40,172 nucleotides of DNA from Bacteroidota bacterium (lineage in GTDB: Bacteria; Bacteroidota; Bacteroidia; Bacteroidales; F082), in assembly GCA_018336075.1 (NCBI GenBank), contig JAGXRB010000046.1, positions 1 through 40,172 of the forward strand. The letters run 5' to 3'. Below are positions 7,404 through 15,842 of this stretch, one piece after another; position 1 is the stretch's first letter, and the number at the start of each line of letters is the position of its first letter. The notes under the pieces were generated by a model. That model had not been told where the DNA came from, made no database searches, and saw only the letters and a program-made list of their open reading frames with translations. The translations under genes were made by a program, and so were the position numbers.

Positions 7404-9407
7404 TTATTTACCGCAATACTTTCTGATAACTACATAGGCCTCAGTTATACCATGCTGGCCGGCTTTACTGAGATCGGCACAAGCAAGCTTGTTTTCACCC
7501 AAATAAAGGAGAGTTAGTGAACGGTTGTAATATGCTTCACCAAAAGCTGGTTCTATTCGGATAGCTTCTGAATAATCATCAATGGCGCGGTGATAATTTC
7601 CCTGGAGCAACTTTAGGTTCGCCAGATTGTAAAAAGCAATCGCGTTGTCAGGTTGAAGTTTGACAAGATTTTCCAATGCACTCAAAGCATTTGTATAATC
7701 AGGTTCGCGCAAGGATGGGTTGAGCGCAACAGGCTCTGGAGCTTTCTGACTGCTTATTGTGATTGTACGGTCATAGCGGTCGTCGGACAATCTTAATTCT
7801 TCCAGTTCAAAAAGCAAGACTCCCAAATTGAGTAAAGAGGCCGGAGCCAGCAAAGGATTGCTTTTCAGAAGTTCGTAATCTTGTCTGGCAAGGTTAAAAT
7901 TACTGCGACTTTGATTAATTCCTGCTTTGATAAAACGCTTCACAATTTCATCTGATTGTGCATTTATTTTCTGAACTGAGACCTCCTCAGAAACCGATTC
8001 AGTTGCATCTAACATTGAAGGATACATGACATATCCAAAGTTTAAACTGCCGGATGTCAATGTGTTGAGCATACTAATATATAAATCGCTGTATTTTTTT
8101 TGCTCGGGCAGCTTTTCGGTTTCAAGCGGGTCATTTGCAATCCAGACAATAAAATTACCGAATGGCTTGATGTCGATATTTTGAAATTGCGGTCTTCCCT
8201 GTGCCATATTGCCACTGACAAAATCCGACTCGAGGCTTATAATTTTATCGAAATAACTTGAATCTGCATAACGTGCAAAAAGTGTTTCAGGCTGCTCATC
8301 CTCTGTGTTGATCGCTTCAATGATGGCCATAGCACGGTCGTAATCAGACTTTGATCCTTTTTCATCTTTCAATTCTTTTTTCATGAGCGACCTGTTGATC
8401 CATGCGCCCACAAAAGCCGGATAAAGATCGATTACTTTGCTGAAATTTTCAATCGCATCAGCCGGTTTCTTCATCTGATAATTGACTATCCCAAGATTAA
8501 AATGGCTGTAAATATTTTGTGGATTGATTTTCACAACCTCTTCGTATAAAATGCGTGCCTCTTCCAACTCTCCGCGAAGGCCATGCAAAAGTGCACGATT
8601 GTAGTATGTCAGCGCATTCCGGTTGTCAAGAACATTCACCATCTCGTAGTCATTAAGCGCAGAAAGAGTATCGCCAAGCTGAAGAAAAGCGATGGCCCGC
8701 TGAAAATATATCAACGGATTTTTGTCGTCAATGCGTAAAGCCTGACCAAAATCCTCCATAGCAGCTGTGGCGTCTTCCATTTCAGCACGCAGCATGCCTC
8801 TTTTGAGCCATGCATCAACAGAAAAATGATCGTGATAAATCGCTTTACTCATGTCGGCTAAAGCTTCTTCCTTGCGGTTAAGCATCCGCTTTGCTATGCC
8901 GCGGTTGAGCCAGGCATAAGAAAGATTTGGATTAATAAGCAAGGCCATGTCATAATCGGCGATTGCGGCTTCAAGTTCGTTGAGCTGCATTCTTGTTGCA
9001 CCAAAAGCCACATACAAATCAGCATTGTAAGGATCAATTTCCATTGCCCGCGTAAAATCAGCCTTGGCATCAAAATAATTTGAAAGGCGGTCGTTGACAA
9101 TTCCGCGATAATGATAAGCGCGTGCATACAGGGGATGCAGCCTGATCGTTTCGCTGAAATCTTCTGCTGCACCCCGAAAATCACCCAGATTATATTTGGC
9201 AATTCCCCTTAAAAACCATGCTTCGAAGTGATCAGGTTTTGTTTGGATGGCGGTATTAAAACTTCTGACGGCTTCTACAAAACGGTCTTCTGAAAGGGAT
9301 ACTCTGCCAGCAAAAACAAAATGACGGTGATTCACCTGTGCTTTTATTGCTGTGCCCGAAATCACAAGCAGTATTAACAAAATGATATGAAGTATGCTGG
9401 ATTTCAA
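7404..9407 (-). CDS. Exported tetratricopeptide-repeat (TPR) protein
   Basis: 667 residues with a signal peptide (about 1-24, ending AIKAQV). Two blocks of TPRs follow: a long N-terminal array (about 30-360) with repeated units such as HFEAWFLRGIAKYNLGDFRG, and a C-terminal pair (about 585-650) with NAIAFYNLANLKLLQGNYHR. Between them (about 365-560) is a less regular region ending in further helical repeats. Such proteins are periplasmic or outer-membrane-associated scaffolds; no enzyme domain is visible. It begins 13 bases after moaC on the same strand, so the two are probably co-transcribed, although no functional link is obvious. It converges with the Crp/Fnr gene, 45 bases away. Confidence 0.85.
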   Translation of the reverse strand: MKSSILHIILLILLVISGTAIKAQVNHRHFVFAGRVSLSEDRFVEAVRSFNTAIQTKPDHFEAWFLRGIAKYNLGDFRGAAEDFSETIRLHPLYARAYHYRGIVNDRLSNYFDAKADFTRAMEIDPYNADLYVAFGATRMQLNELEAAIADYDMALLINPNLSYAWLNRGIAKRMLNRKEEALADMSKAIYHDHFSVDAWLKRGMLRAEMEDATAAMEDFGQALRIDDKNPLIYFQRAIAFLQLGDTLSALNDYEMVNVLDNRNALTYYNRALLHGLRGELEEARILYEEVVKINPQNIYSHFNLGIVNYQMKKPADAIENFSKVIDLYPAFVGAWINRSLMKKELKDEKGSKSDYDRAMAIIEAINTEDEQPETLFARYADSSYFDKIISLESDFVSGNMAQGRPQFQNIDIKPFGNFIVWIANDPLETEKLPEQKKYSDLYISMLNTLTSGSLNFGYVMYPSMLDATESVSEEVSVQKINAQSDEIVKRFIKAGINQSRSNFNLARQDYELLKSNPLLAPASLLNLGVLLFELEELRLSDDRYDRTITISSQKAPEPVALNPSLREPDYTNALSALENLVKLQPDNAIAFYNLANLKLLQGNYHRAIDDYSEAIRIEPAFGEAYYNRSLTLLYLGENKLACADLSKAGQHGITEAYVVIRKYCGK

Positions 9408-9420
9408 AATTGTGCAGGTT

Positions 9421-9873
9421 TCAGATTGATTCTTTTGTTTTACTCAGCAATTTAATCTCTCCCAATTCCATTTGCTTATCAACAGCTTTACACATATCAT
9501 AAACTGTCAGCAAAGCAATATTTACTGCAGTTAGCGCTTCCATCTCAACACCGGTATTGCCAATGCATTTCACTTCGGAGGTTACACTAACGCCATTTTG
9601 GGTTAAAACAGCTTTCACTTTTATGGACGAAAGCTGCAAAGGATGACACAAAGGAATTAGCGTTGATGTTTGCTTTGCTGCCTGAATTCCAGCTATTTCA
9701 GCCACAGTGAGAACATCTCCTTTTTTCATATTGTTGTCGCGAACAAGCAAAACCGTCTCTGGCAATAAACTGATAAACCCTGTTGCTCCAGCGGTTCTGA
9801 ACAATGGTGGCTTTTGTGTAACATCTACCATGCAAGCCTTTCCTTCTGAGTCAATATGTGTAAGTTTCGACAT
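9421..9873 (-). CDS. moaC: Cyclic pyranopterin monophosphate synthase MoaC
   Basis: 150 residues. MoaC makes cyclic pyranopterin monophosphate from the MoaA product in molybdenum cofactor synthesis. Family landmarks are present: CMVDVTQK (14-21), KGDVLTVAEIAGIQAAKQTS (51-70), IPLCHPL (73-79), GVEMEALTAV (108-117) and YDMCKAV (125-131). Residues equivalent to E. coli Lys51, His77, Asp128, Lys131 and Lys147 are kept (here Lys51, His77, Asp126, Lys129 and Lys145). The usual GGKSG tail after the last lysine is missing; the protein stops five residues later with TKESI. No other molybdopterin gene is in the window. Confidence 0.95.
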   Translation of the reverse strand: MSKLTHIDSEGKACMVDVTQKPPLFRTAGATGFISLLPETVLLVRDNNMKKGDVLTVAEIAGIQAAKQTSTLIPLCHPLQLSSIKVKAVLTQNGVSVTSEVKCIGNTGVEMEALTAVNIALLTVYDMCKAVDKQMELGEIKLLSKTKESI

Positions 9874-9901
9874 AGAAATTTTCGTTTAAATATTAACAGA
9901 A

Positions 9902-9933
9902 AAAAGTTGATCCAATTGCAAAAGTTGTTCCAA
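9902..9933. repeat. Direct repeat upstream of moaC
   Basis: AAAAGTTGATCCAA (9902-9915) recurs as AAAAGTTGTTCCAA (9920-9933), 18 bases apart with one mismatch, 29-60 bases before the moaC start. It could be a regulator-binding site; no factor is identified. The rest of the 9874-10104 gap shows no gene. Confidence 0.4.
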
Positions 9934-10104
9934 AGAAACTTTTAAACGAACTATTATTGACGATAATTATTGTCCTTTTTCGATCTGTCGGACAACATAG
10001 TTTTTTCGAAACAAATAAGCTTTTCATCCTGGAAAAATGAAAAAGCGCAGAATAAAAAGAAGGACTTCACAAACGGCTAACAAAAGCTGTTTGAGTAATC
10101 GGTT

Positions 10105-10638
10105 CTATTCAAGTCCGGCATTAAGCTTTTCAAACTCATTGATGAGTTCTTCCGGACTTTTACCAAGGTTTTTTATCGCCATTTTTGCATCTTCTGCAAA
10201 TTCTTCTTCAGGAAATCTGTCAATGAATTCTTCGTAAAATCGTCTTGCTGAAGCGGTATCACCAATTTGCGAATCGAAAACAAATGCTTTCAGAAACATG
10301 CTCATAGCAACCCTTTCATGGGTAGGATAACGTGTCAGGAAACGGTCGAGCATCGAAACTGTGTGCATCGCATCGGATCGATACATGGATATATCAGCAG
10401 CCTTAAAAAGATATTCGGGAGAATTGCTGTCGTCAGGCAATGAATCGGCATAACGCTCATACAAATTCATGAGCCTGCCTGCATCATCAGGATTGAAGTC
10501 GCTGTTTTCACCATAAAGGGATGCTTCAAGTTCGCTGATTTGTTCAGAGATATCCGGTGCTTTTTGATTGGTTTGAGAACATGAAAAAATAAAACCCGTC
10601 AGACCGGCAATTAATAGCAATGCAATAAAATTCTTCAT
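10105..10638 (-). CDS. TPR-type outer-membrane lipoprotein
   Basis: 177 residues with a lipoprotein signal peptide: hydrophobic stretch 5-18 and cysteine at residue 20 in FIFSC. The body is helical, with two or three TPR-like units, for example PEYLFKAADISMYRSDAMHT and ASARRFYEEFIDRFPEEEFA, the second resembling BamD/YbgF-type repeats. It is likely lipid-anchored and works as a periplasmic protein-interaction module. Its specific role is not known. It starts 11 bases after def and is the last gene of the ruvX-def-lipoprotein operon. Confidence 0.85.
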   Translation of the reverse strand: MKNFIALLLIAGLTGFIFSCSQTNQKAPDISEQISELEASLYGENSDFNPDDAGRLMNLYERYADSLPDDSNSPEYLFKAADISMYRSDAMHTVSMLDRFLTRYPTHERVAMSMFLKAFVFDSQIGDTASARRFYEEFIDRFPEEEFAEDAKMAIKNLGKSPEELINEFEKLNAGLE

Positions 10639-10649
10639 TTGTATAATTT

Positions 10650-11216
10650 TTATTTTCGTCTTAGTGCTGGAAAAATCATTCTGTACTCAACATCTACTTT
10701 ACCTTCGCTGATATCGCGCAGTTTTCCTTTTAGAAGCATCCTGCGGAAAGGGGTGATTCTATCTACATAAAGCACACCTTCAATGTGATCGTATTCGTGC
10801 TGAATTACACGTGCAATAAAGCCCTCGTAGGTTTCCTCATGTGGAACAAAATTTTCATCCACATATTTGATTACAATTTTTGGTTTGCGCGAAACCTCCT
10901 CGCTCATCCCGGGCAAGCTCAAACAGCCTTCATTAATTTCGATCTCCTCTCCTGCTTCTTCAAGGATGTGCGCATTGATAAATACTTTTTTGAACCCATT
11001 TGTTTCCGGGTATTCTTCAGCGTAAGGTGTGGCATTGATCACGAAAAGTCGTATTGATTTATTCACCTGTGGCGCTGCCAAACCCACGCCATTTGCTCCA
11101 TACATGGTTTCCCACATATCTTCGATCAACTTTTCCAGTCCAGGATAGCTACTTTCAATATCCTGAGCAACTTTTTTCAGGGTTGGATGTCCGTAAGCAA
11201 CAATAGGAAGAATCAT
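10650..11216 (-). CDS. def: Peptide deformylase
   Basis: 188 residues. Removes the formyl group from the N-terminal methionine of nascent proteins; a metal-dependent ribosome-associated enzyme. The three signature motifs are present: GVGLAAPQ (about 43-50), EGCLSLPG (about 94-101, with the metal-binding cysteine) and QHEYDHIEG (about 138-146, HExxH metal site). Most homologues have HExDH followed by L; Ile here is conservative. It lies 6 bases after ruvX and 11 bases before the TPR lipoprotein on the same strand. Confidence 0.97.
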   Translation of the reverse strand: MILPIVAYGHPTLKKVAQDIESSYPGLEKLIEDMWETMYGANGVGLAAPQVNKSIRLFVINATPYAEEYPETNGFKKVFINAHILEEAGEEIEINEGCLSLPGMSEEVSRKPKIVIKYVDENFVPHEETYEGFIARVIQHEYDHIEGVLYVDRITPFRRMLLKGKLRDISEGKVDVEYRMIFPALRRK

Positions 11217-11222
11217 AAATGC

Positions 11223-11651
11223 TTAAAGTTTATGATGATGTTTAATAGATTCAAGATAAGATTGCAGGATAATTGTGGCACTGACGGTATCGATCAAAGC
11301 CTTATCCTGTCTTTTTTTTCGGCTCAGACCTGCATCTATCATGGTCTGAAAAGCCATTTTTGAGGTAAATCGTTCGTCGTAGCGCTTGACAGACATTTCA
11401 GGAAAAGCAAGCTGAAGCCTTTTAACAAAGGGCTCGGTGAACCGGGAGGCATCTGATGCATTGTTTTGCATATCTCTGGGTTCGCCAACAACTATGCATT
11501 CAACAACTTCTCTGCTCATGTACTTTTTGATATAATCCAGCAACTGTCCGCTTGGCACTGTTTCCAGACCTGTGGCTATCATCTGCAATGGATCTGTCAC
11601 AGCGATGCCGCTGCGTTTCTGACCGAAATCTATTGCCATAATACGTCCCAT
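11223..11651 (-). CDS. ruvX: Putative pre-16S rRNA nuclease / Holliday junction resolvase (YqgF)
   Basis: 142 residues with an RNase H-like fold. The start MGRIMAIDFGQKRSGIAVTD places the first catalytic Asp in IDFG. GEPRDMQ lies mid-protein and the C-terminal motif ERFTSKMA plus KALIDTVSATIILQSYL carries the last acidic residue. YqgF matures the 5' end of 16S rRNA in E. coli, and a role in recombination has also been proposed. The ATG at 11651 is chosen because homologues begin just before the IDFG strand; an upstream ATG at 11735 would add 28 unconserved residues overlapping the divergent dapD promoter region. First gene of the ruvX-def-lipoprotein operon. Confidence 0.93.
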   Translation of the reverse strand: MGRIMAIDFGQKRSGIAVTDPLQMIATGLETVPSGQLLDYIKKYMSREVVECIVVGEPRDMQNNASDASRFTEPFVKRLQLAFPEMSVKRYDERFTSKMAFQTMIDAGLSRKKRQDKALIDTVSATIILQSYLESIKHHHKL

Positions 11652-11775
11652 AAATATCTGGATTTGAATTTGAAGCCACAAAAGTAGTAAGATTTTCGTT
11701 TTATAAGGCTTTATTGTTTCGCTGCACTGGGTCATGTTTTTGTATTTTCGCGTTTTAATATAATTTTCTCACTCC

Positions 11776-12591
11776 ATGAATGCTTTAAAAAACATGATAG
11801 AAACTGTCTGGAATGACAGAATTTTGCTTCAGCAAAACGACTTTCAGACTGCTATTGGTGATGTAATCGAAATGCTTGACAAAGGTCTTTTGCGTGTTGC
11901 TGAACCCGGTCCAAATGGCTGGGAAGTGAACGAATGGGTAAAAAAAGCTGTTATTCTTTACTTTCCAATTCGACAGATGGAAACCATTGAAGTTGGCCCC
12001 TTTGAGTTTCACGACAAAATTCCACTCAAAAGAAACTATCAGGATTTAGGTGTAAGGGTTGTGCCGCATGCCATTGCACGTTATGGATCATACCTGGCAA
12101 AAGGAGTGATTTTGATGCCGTCTTATGTCAATATTGGCGCCTGGGTTGGAAGCGGAACCATGGTTGATACATGGGCTACAGTGGGATCATGTGCGCAAAT
12201 CGGAGAAAACGTTCATCTGAGCGGAGGGGTTGGCATTGGCGGGGTTCTGGAGCCTGTTCAGGCCTCACCGGTTATCATTGAAGACAATTGTTTTATTGGT
12301 TCGCGGAGCATTGTTGTGGAAGGCGTAAAAGTAGAAAAGGAAGCCGTTCTGGGAGCCAATGTTGTGCTAACACAATCTACTCGCATCATCGATGTGAGTG
12401 GAAGCGAACCGGTTGAATACCGTGGCCGTATCCCTGAAAGATCGGTTGTGATACCTGGTTCGGTGAGTAAGGATTTCCCTGCCGGAACATTTCAGGTTTC
12501 CTGTGCACTGATTATCGGCAAAAGAAAACCTTCAACCGATTTAAAAACCTCACTCAACGATGCTTTAAGGGAATACAAGGTTTCTGTTTGA
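11776..12591 (+). CDS. dapD: 2,3,4,5-tetrahydropyridine-2,6-dicarboxylate N-succinyltransferase
   Basis: 271 residues, matching E. coli DapD (about 274). Uses succinyl-CoA to acylate tetrahydrodipicolinate in the succinylase branch of lysine and meso-diaminopimelate synthesis. The N-terminal helical domain is followed by a left-handed beta-helix with hexapeptide repeats (about 100-210), including ARYGSYLAKGVILMPSYVNI and GSGTMVDTWATVGSCAQIG. The presence of dapD implies the succinylase branch rather than dehydrogenase or aminotransferase shortcuts. The gene is divergent from ruvX; a box TATTTTCG at 11743-11750 is one base off the TAnnTTTG promoter consensus. It converges with glnA on a shared terminator. 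Confidence 0.97.
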   Translation: MNALKNMIETVWNDRILLQQNDFQTAIGDVIEMLDKGLLRVAEPGPNGWEVNEWVKKAVILYFPIRQMETIEVGPFEFHDKIPLKRNYQDLGVRVVPHAIARYGSYLAKGVILMPSYVNIGAWVGSGTMVDTWATVGSCAQIGENVHLSGGVGIGGVLEPVQASPVIIEDNCFIGSRSIVVEGVKVEKEAVLGANVVLTQSTRIIDVSGSEPVEYRGRIPERSVVIPGSVSKDFPAGTFQVSCALIIGKRKPSTDLKTSLNDALREYKVSV

Positions 12592-12602
12592 TTTATTGAA
12601 AC

Positions 12603-12652
12603 AAAAAAACACAGCAGTCAAAGCATTACGCATTTGATTGCTGTGTTTTTTT
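12603..12652. terminator. Bidirectional terminator between dapD and glnA
   Basis: A near-perfect 20-bp stem: the left arm at 12603-12622 (A-rich, ACACAGCAGTCAAA) pairs with 12633-12652 (TTTGATTGCTGTGT then Ts) with one G-T wobble and a 10-base loop. The A-run on the left and T-run on the right let it serve both convergent genes. Confidence 0.92.
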
Positions 12653-12670
12653 ATTGAAAGCTTTTACTTT

Positions 12671-14173
12671 CTATCCGCAGTGAAAATACTGACTTACCAG
12701 ATCAAGTATTTTCTTTTCATCATTACCAAGTTCTGTTCTCAGATTGCGGTCGTCAAACTTTTTCAGGTAGGCAACGATAAAATTCAAAATGCTTTCCGGA
12801 AAAATATTGTATTTCTGATAAATCTCTTTATGCAAAATCAATGCCTCCGCTGATTCGACGCAGGATGCAGGGAGTTTTTCAAGTTCTGCCTGACGTTTCT
12901 TATTGGCCTCATCAAAAATATTGACATCCACATAAGTTTTTTCTGCAAACTCCAGTGCATTTTCCATTTCGAAGCCATGTCGAGCAGCAACTGTAAGACC
13001 GGCCATCAAAAGATAAATATCGGCAGATCCATCAGGTGCTCTGAATTCGACTGTTTGCTTTTGACTGAAATCAAGGTTTACAGGCAATTCACCGGGGTTT
13101 GCATCCGAAATCATGTCTCTTTCATTTGTCCAACCCAGCGGAACTCTTACCAAAACAGAACGGTTGCGGTCGCCCCAGCATATATTTGTTGGAGCTTCCT
13201 GATGCGGCACAAGTCTGAAATAGGATGTCGGATTGGCATTGCCAAAAGCTGTGAGTGAAGCGGCCAAAGAAAGATAACCGGCAATAGCTGTGCGGGCTTC
13301 ATCACTGAGTTTTCCGTTTTTCATCATTACGCTCTTTCCATTCTTCATCAGGCGTGTGTGAACATGCATTCCGCTTCCGGCCTTTCCGACAGTAATTTTT
13401 GGCGCAAAGGTGATTGTGACACCATACTTATAAGCAAGAGAGCGCATGATCCATTTTCCGATAACAAGCTGATCGGCTGCATCTTCAACATTGGTAGGTA
13501 AAAACTCAATTTCATTTTGCTCGTATACTTTCCCTTCAAAAGAAAAGTTTCCAACCTCGGAATGTCCATATTTAATCTGACCGCCACTATGCGCAATCAG
13601 CCGCATTGCTTCACGCCGAAAGTTCCCGTATTTATTGAAAGGAGACGATTCGTGATAACCTTTTTGATTCACGGCCGGATAGAGTTCTTTTTCATCGCTG
13701 ATGATATAGTACTCGAGCTCTCCCATGGTTTCAAAACTCAGCCCGGTCTTTTCCTTCATAACCTGATGCGCCTTGCGCAATATATATTCTGGTGAGTTTT
13801 CAAGCGGTTTCCCATTTCTGTCATAGAAAGAACAAAGGATATCAAGTGTTGGCACATCGGCAAAAGGATTTCTGAATGCAGTGCGATATTTCGGAATCAC
13901 ATAAAGATCGCTTGAGCCTGCCTCAACAAAAGGAAAAAGACTTGAGCCGTCGACACGCTCGCCGGAAGAGAGAATATTTTCAAGATGTTCGCGGCTGTTG
14001 ATAATAAAGTTTAATGTTTTCAAACGACCGTCCCAGGCCACATAACGAAAATTGATCATTTCGATGTCATTGTCTTCGATGTATCTGATAAGGTCGGCAC
14101 GGCTAAACTCAGAGGCCGGCTTGTTGAGGTACTGAACCAATGGATTTGGGTTCATCGAGGTGAATTCGTTCAT
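12671..14173 (-). CDS. glnA: Glutamine synthetase (type I-like)
   Basis: 500 residues. Catalyses ATP-dependent synthesis of glutamine from glutamate and ammonia. The beta-grasp N-terminal domain ends in DGSSLFPF (75-82). Catalytic-domain signatures include ELEYYI (about 152), GSGMHVHT (about 270), NPTSYFRLVPHQEAPTNICW (about 318) and EFRAPDGSAD (about 386). The canonical adenylylation-site motif of enterobacterial GlnA (NLYDLP) is not seen, which argues against GlnE-type control; the match to classic GSI is looser than usual (NPTSYFRL rather than NPxxxSYKRL). A related gamma-glutamyl-amine ligase cannot be ruled out, but GS is most likely. A possible structured leader precedes it. Confidence 0.88.
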   Translation of the reverse strand: MNEFTSMNPNPLVQYLNKPASEFSRADLIRYIEDNDIEMINFRYVAWDGRLKTLNFIINSREHLENILSSGERVDGSSLFPFVEAGSSDLYVIPKYRTAFRNPFADVPTLDILCSFYDRNGKPLENSPEYILRKAHQVMKEKTGLSFETMGELEYYIISDEKELYPAVNQKGYHESSPFNKYGNFRREAMRLIAHSGGQIKYGHSEVGNFSFEGKVYEQNEIEFLPTNVEDAADQLVIGKWIMRSLAYKYGVTITFAPKITVGKAGSGMHVHTRLMKNGKSVMMKNGKLSDEARTAIAGYLSLAASLTAFGNANPTSYFRLVPHQEAPTNICWGDRNRSVLVRVPLGWTNERDMISDANPGELPVNLDFSQKQTVEFRAPDGSADIYLLMAGLTVAARHGFEMENALEFAEKTYVDVNIFDEANKKRQAELEKLPASCVESAEALILHKEIYQKYNIFPESILNFIVAYLKKFDDRNLRTELGNDEKKILDLVSQYFHCG

Positions 14174-14223
14174 ATCTTATAATTTTATTTGTAGTTCAAA
14201 ACAAAAACCAAAGTGCAAAATTT

Positions 14224-14277
14224 AAGCGAACCACCCGTTACCTGAAATTCTGTTTCCGATTCCTGAAGGGTTCGCTT
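14224..14277 (-). promoter_or_regulatory. Inverted repeat / possible structured 5' leader of glnA
   Basis: AAGCGAACC (14224-14232) and GGTTCGCTT (14269-14277) form a perfect 9-bp inverted repeat around a 36-base loop. The loop has further short complementary pieces (ACCC and GGGT just inside the stem). On the minus strand it lies about 50 bases before the glnA ATG and about 33 bases after a TAnnTTTG box (14310-14317), so it would be in the transcript. It does not match a riboswitch class I recognise. It could instead be an operator, or an attenuator (a weak AAATTTT follows). Confidence 0.45.
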
Positions 14278-14309
14278 TCACGAAATTGTGTTTTTACACG
14301 CTGAATCTG

Positions 14310-14317
14310 CAAATTTA
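14310..14317 (-). promoter_or_regulatory. Candidate -7 box of glnA
   Basis: Minus-strand TAAATTTG matches TAnnTTTG exactly. It would give glnA a leader of about 130 bases containing the inverted repeat. No TTG -33 at standard spacing. The remaining 14318-14581 stretch, up to the wecB stop, is AT-rich and shows no gene. Confidence 0.45.
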
Positions 14318-14581
14318 CCAAAAGACCTGATATCTTATAAAAAATCGGCTGGTTTACAGGAATTTAAACTGGTTTCAAATAAGGTTGTTATTAATTGATA
14401 TTGAATTGTTTAAGCGAATATTATTCATCTCTGACAGATTTTTCAGACAGCTATGTATAGCCCTGAAAGTTCAAAACAATCGCAATATTCAATATTCTTT
14501 AGTTGGAAAATTATGCTAAGATTTTAATAAATGGATTTATTGATGGTATTTGGAGCATAAAACTTTCTGCAAAAAACAACT

Positions 14582-15745
14582 TCATTGGATGGAGTTTGAA
14601 TTTTTGATGATCTCAGCAATTATAAATTCAGCTGCATTTCCGTCTCCAAATATTTTAGGAAAATTCTTTGGCGGTGATTCAAAAAAAGTCTTCCATGCAG
14701 CTATGATTGCAGCTTCTTCAGCATCAGCTATGATTGCCGTTCCTGCTTCAACAATTTCTTTCCATTCTGTTTCAGGTCGTAAAATGATGCAGGGCTTATC
14801 AAAAAAGTATGCCTCTTTTTGCACTCCGCCTGAGTCAGTTATAATGACAGATGCATTTTTTTCGAGCTGAATCATTTCAATGAAAGAGGCAGGAGGTGCA
14901 ATGACAATGCTTGCTGAGGACATTAACGCAGCATGTACTTCTGTTTGCAGATTTTTTGCCAGAAGTTTTGAAGTTCTGGGATGCAACGGGATAAAAATCT
15001 TTTGATTGCTTTGCCTCGAAATCTCAATCAATGCCCTGAAAATACTGTTAAGGCGTTCAGTTTGATCGGTGTTGTTGTCGCGATGAATCGTGCAAAGAAT
15101 AAATCCATTTGGCTCAAGATTGTTTTCTTTAAGAAAACAGCTTTTTGAATCTGAAAGCCGGCCAAAATACAGACTGTTGTCATACATCACATCGCCGCAA
15201 TGATAAACAGCAGGATTATCGGCATTGTAGGGTGCTAAATTATCCGACTTAAAGCCCTCATTCAACAAATTATTATAGCCTGTTTTTGTTGGTGAAAACA
15301 GCAATGTGGAACAATGATCACAAAGAATGCGGTTTATTTCCTCAGGCATCGATTTGTTGAAAGAGCGCAAACCTGCTTCAATATGTGCAACCGGTATATG
15401 CATTTTTGATGCAGAAACGGCTCCTGCAAGCGTGGAGTTTGTGTCGCCGTAAAGTACAATAAAATCAGGCTTTTCAACCATCAAAATTTGCTCGATTCCT
15501 TCAATCATGCGGGCAGTCTGTACCCCATGGCTTGCCGATCCTACTTGCAGATTATAGTGTGGACGCGGAATTTCGAGTTCATCAAAAAATACCTGAGACA
15601 TATTTTCATCATAATGCTGACCTGTGTGTACAATCACTTCATTGATTTCATCACTGAATTTCAAACGAATGGCTCTGCTTAATGCAGCGGCTTTAATGAT
15701 TTGAGGTCTTGCACCGATTATTGTAACAATTTTAACAACTTTCAT
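14582..15745 (-). CDS. wecB: UDP-N-acetylglucosamine 2-epimerase (non-hydrolysing)
   Basis: 387 residues. Interconverts UDP-GlcNAc and UDP-ManNAc, supplying ManNAc-type sugars for surface polysaccharide. Two Rossmann-like GT-B halves are visible. Motifs are GARPQIIKAAAL (11-22), HTGQHYD (about 41-47), LYGDTNSTLAGA (about 99-110), HIEAGLRSFNKSMPEEINR (about 120-138) and, in the C-terminal half, TDSGGVQKEAYFF with PCIILRPETEW. The start is MKVVKIVTIIGARPQ at 15745. It lies about 97 bases after radC on the same strand and has no polysaccharide genes around it. Confidence 0.95.
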   Translation of the reverse strand: MKVVKIVTIIGARPQIIKAAALSRAIRLKFSDEINEVIVHTGQHYDENMSQVFFDELEIPRPHYNLQVGSASHGVQTARMIEGIEQILMVEKPDFIVLYGDTNSTLAGAVSASKMHIPVAHIEAGLRSFNKSMPEEINRILCDHCSTLLFSPTKTGYNNLLNEGFKSDNLAPYNADNPAVYHCGDVMYDNSLYFGRLSDSKSCFLKENNLEPNGFILCTIHRDNNTDQTERLNSIFRALIEISRQSNQKIFIPLHPRTSKLLAKNLQTEVHAALMSSASIVIAPPASFIEMIQLEKNASVIITDSGGVQKEAYFFDKPCIILRPETEWKEIVEAGTAIIADAEEAAIIAAWKTFFESPPKNFPKIFGDGNAAEFIIAEIIKNSNSIQ

Positions 15746-15842
15746 TTTCAGATTTTAATATGATCACAGATAACGATGATTTGACTGTTTTTTATACAAC
15801 TTTTCTAAAACTAATATCATTTTTAGATGAGGACCTGTGTGT

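Noticed and set aside
10060-10095. Terminator after the TPR lipoprotein gene
   Set aside because: An imperfect hairpin (CAAACAGC / GCCGTTTG on the minus strand) is present but lacks a T-tract, so it does not qualify as an intrinsic terminator.
12671-14173. Classic adenylylated GSI or the large GSIII type
   Set aside because: No NLYDLP adenylylation motif, and the length (500 residues) is far below GSIII (about 700); it is therefore described only as type I-like.
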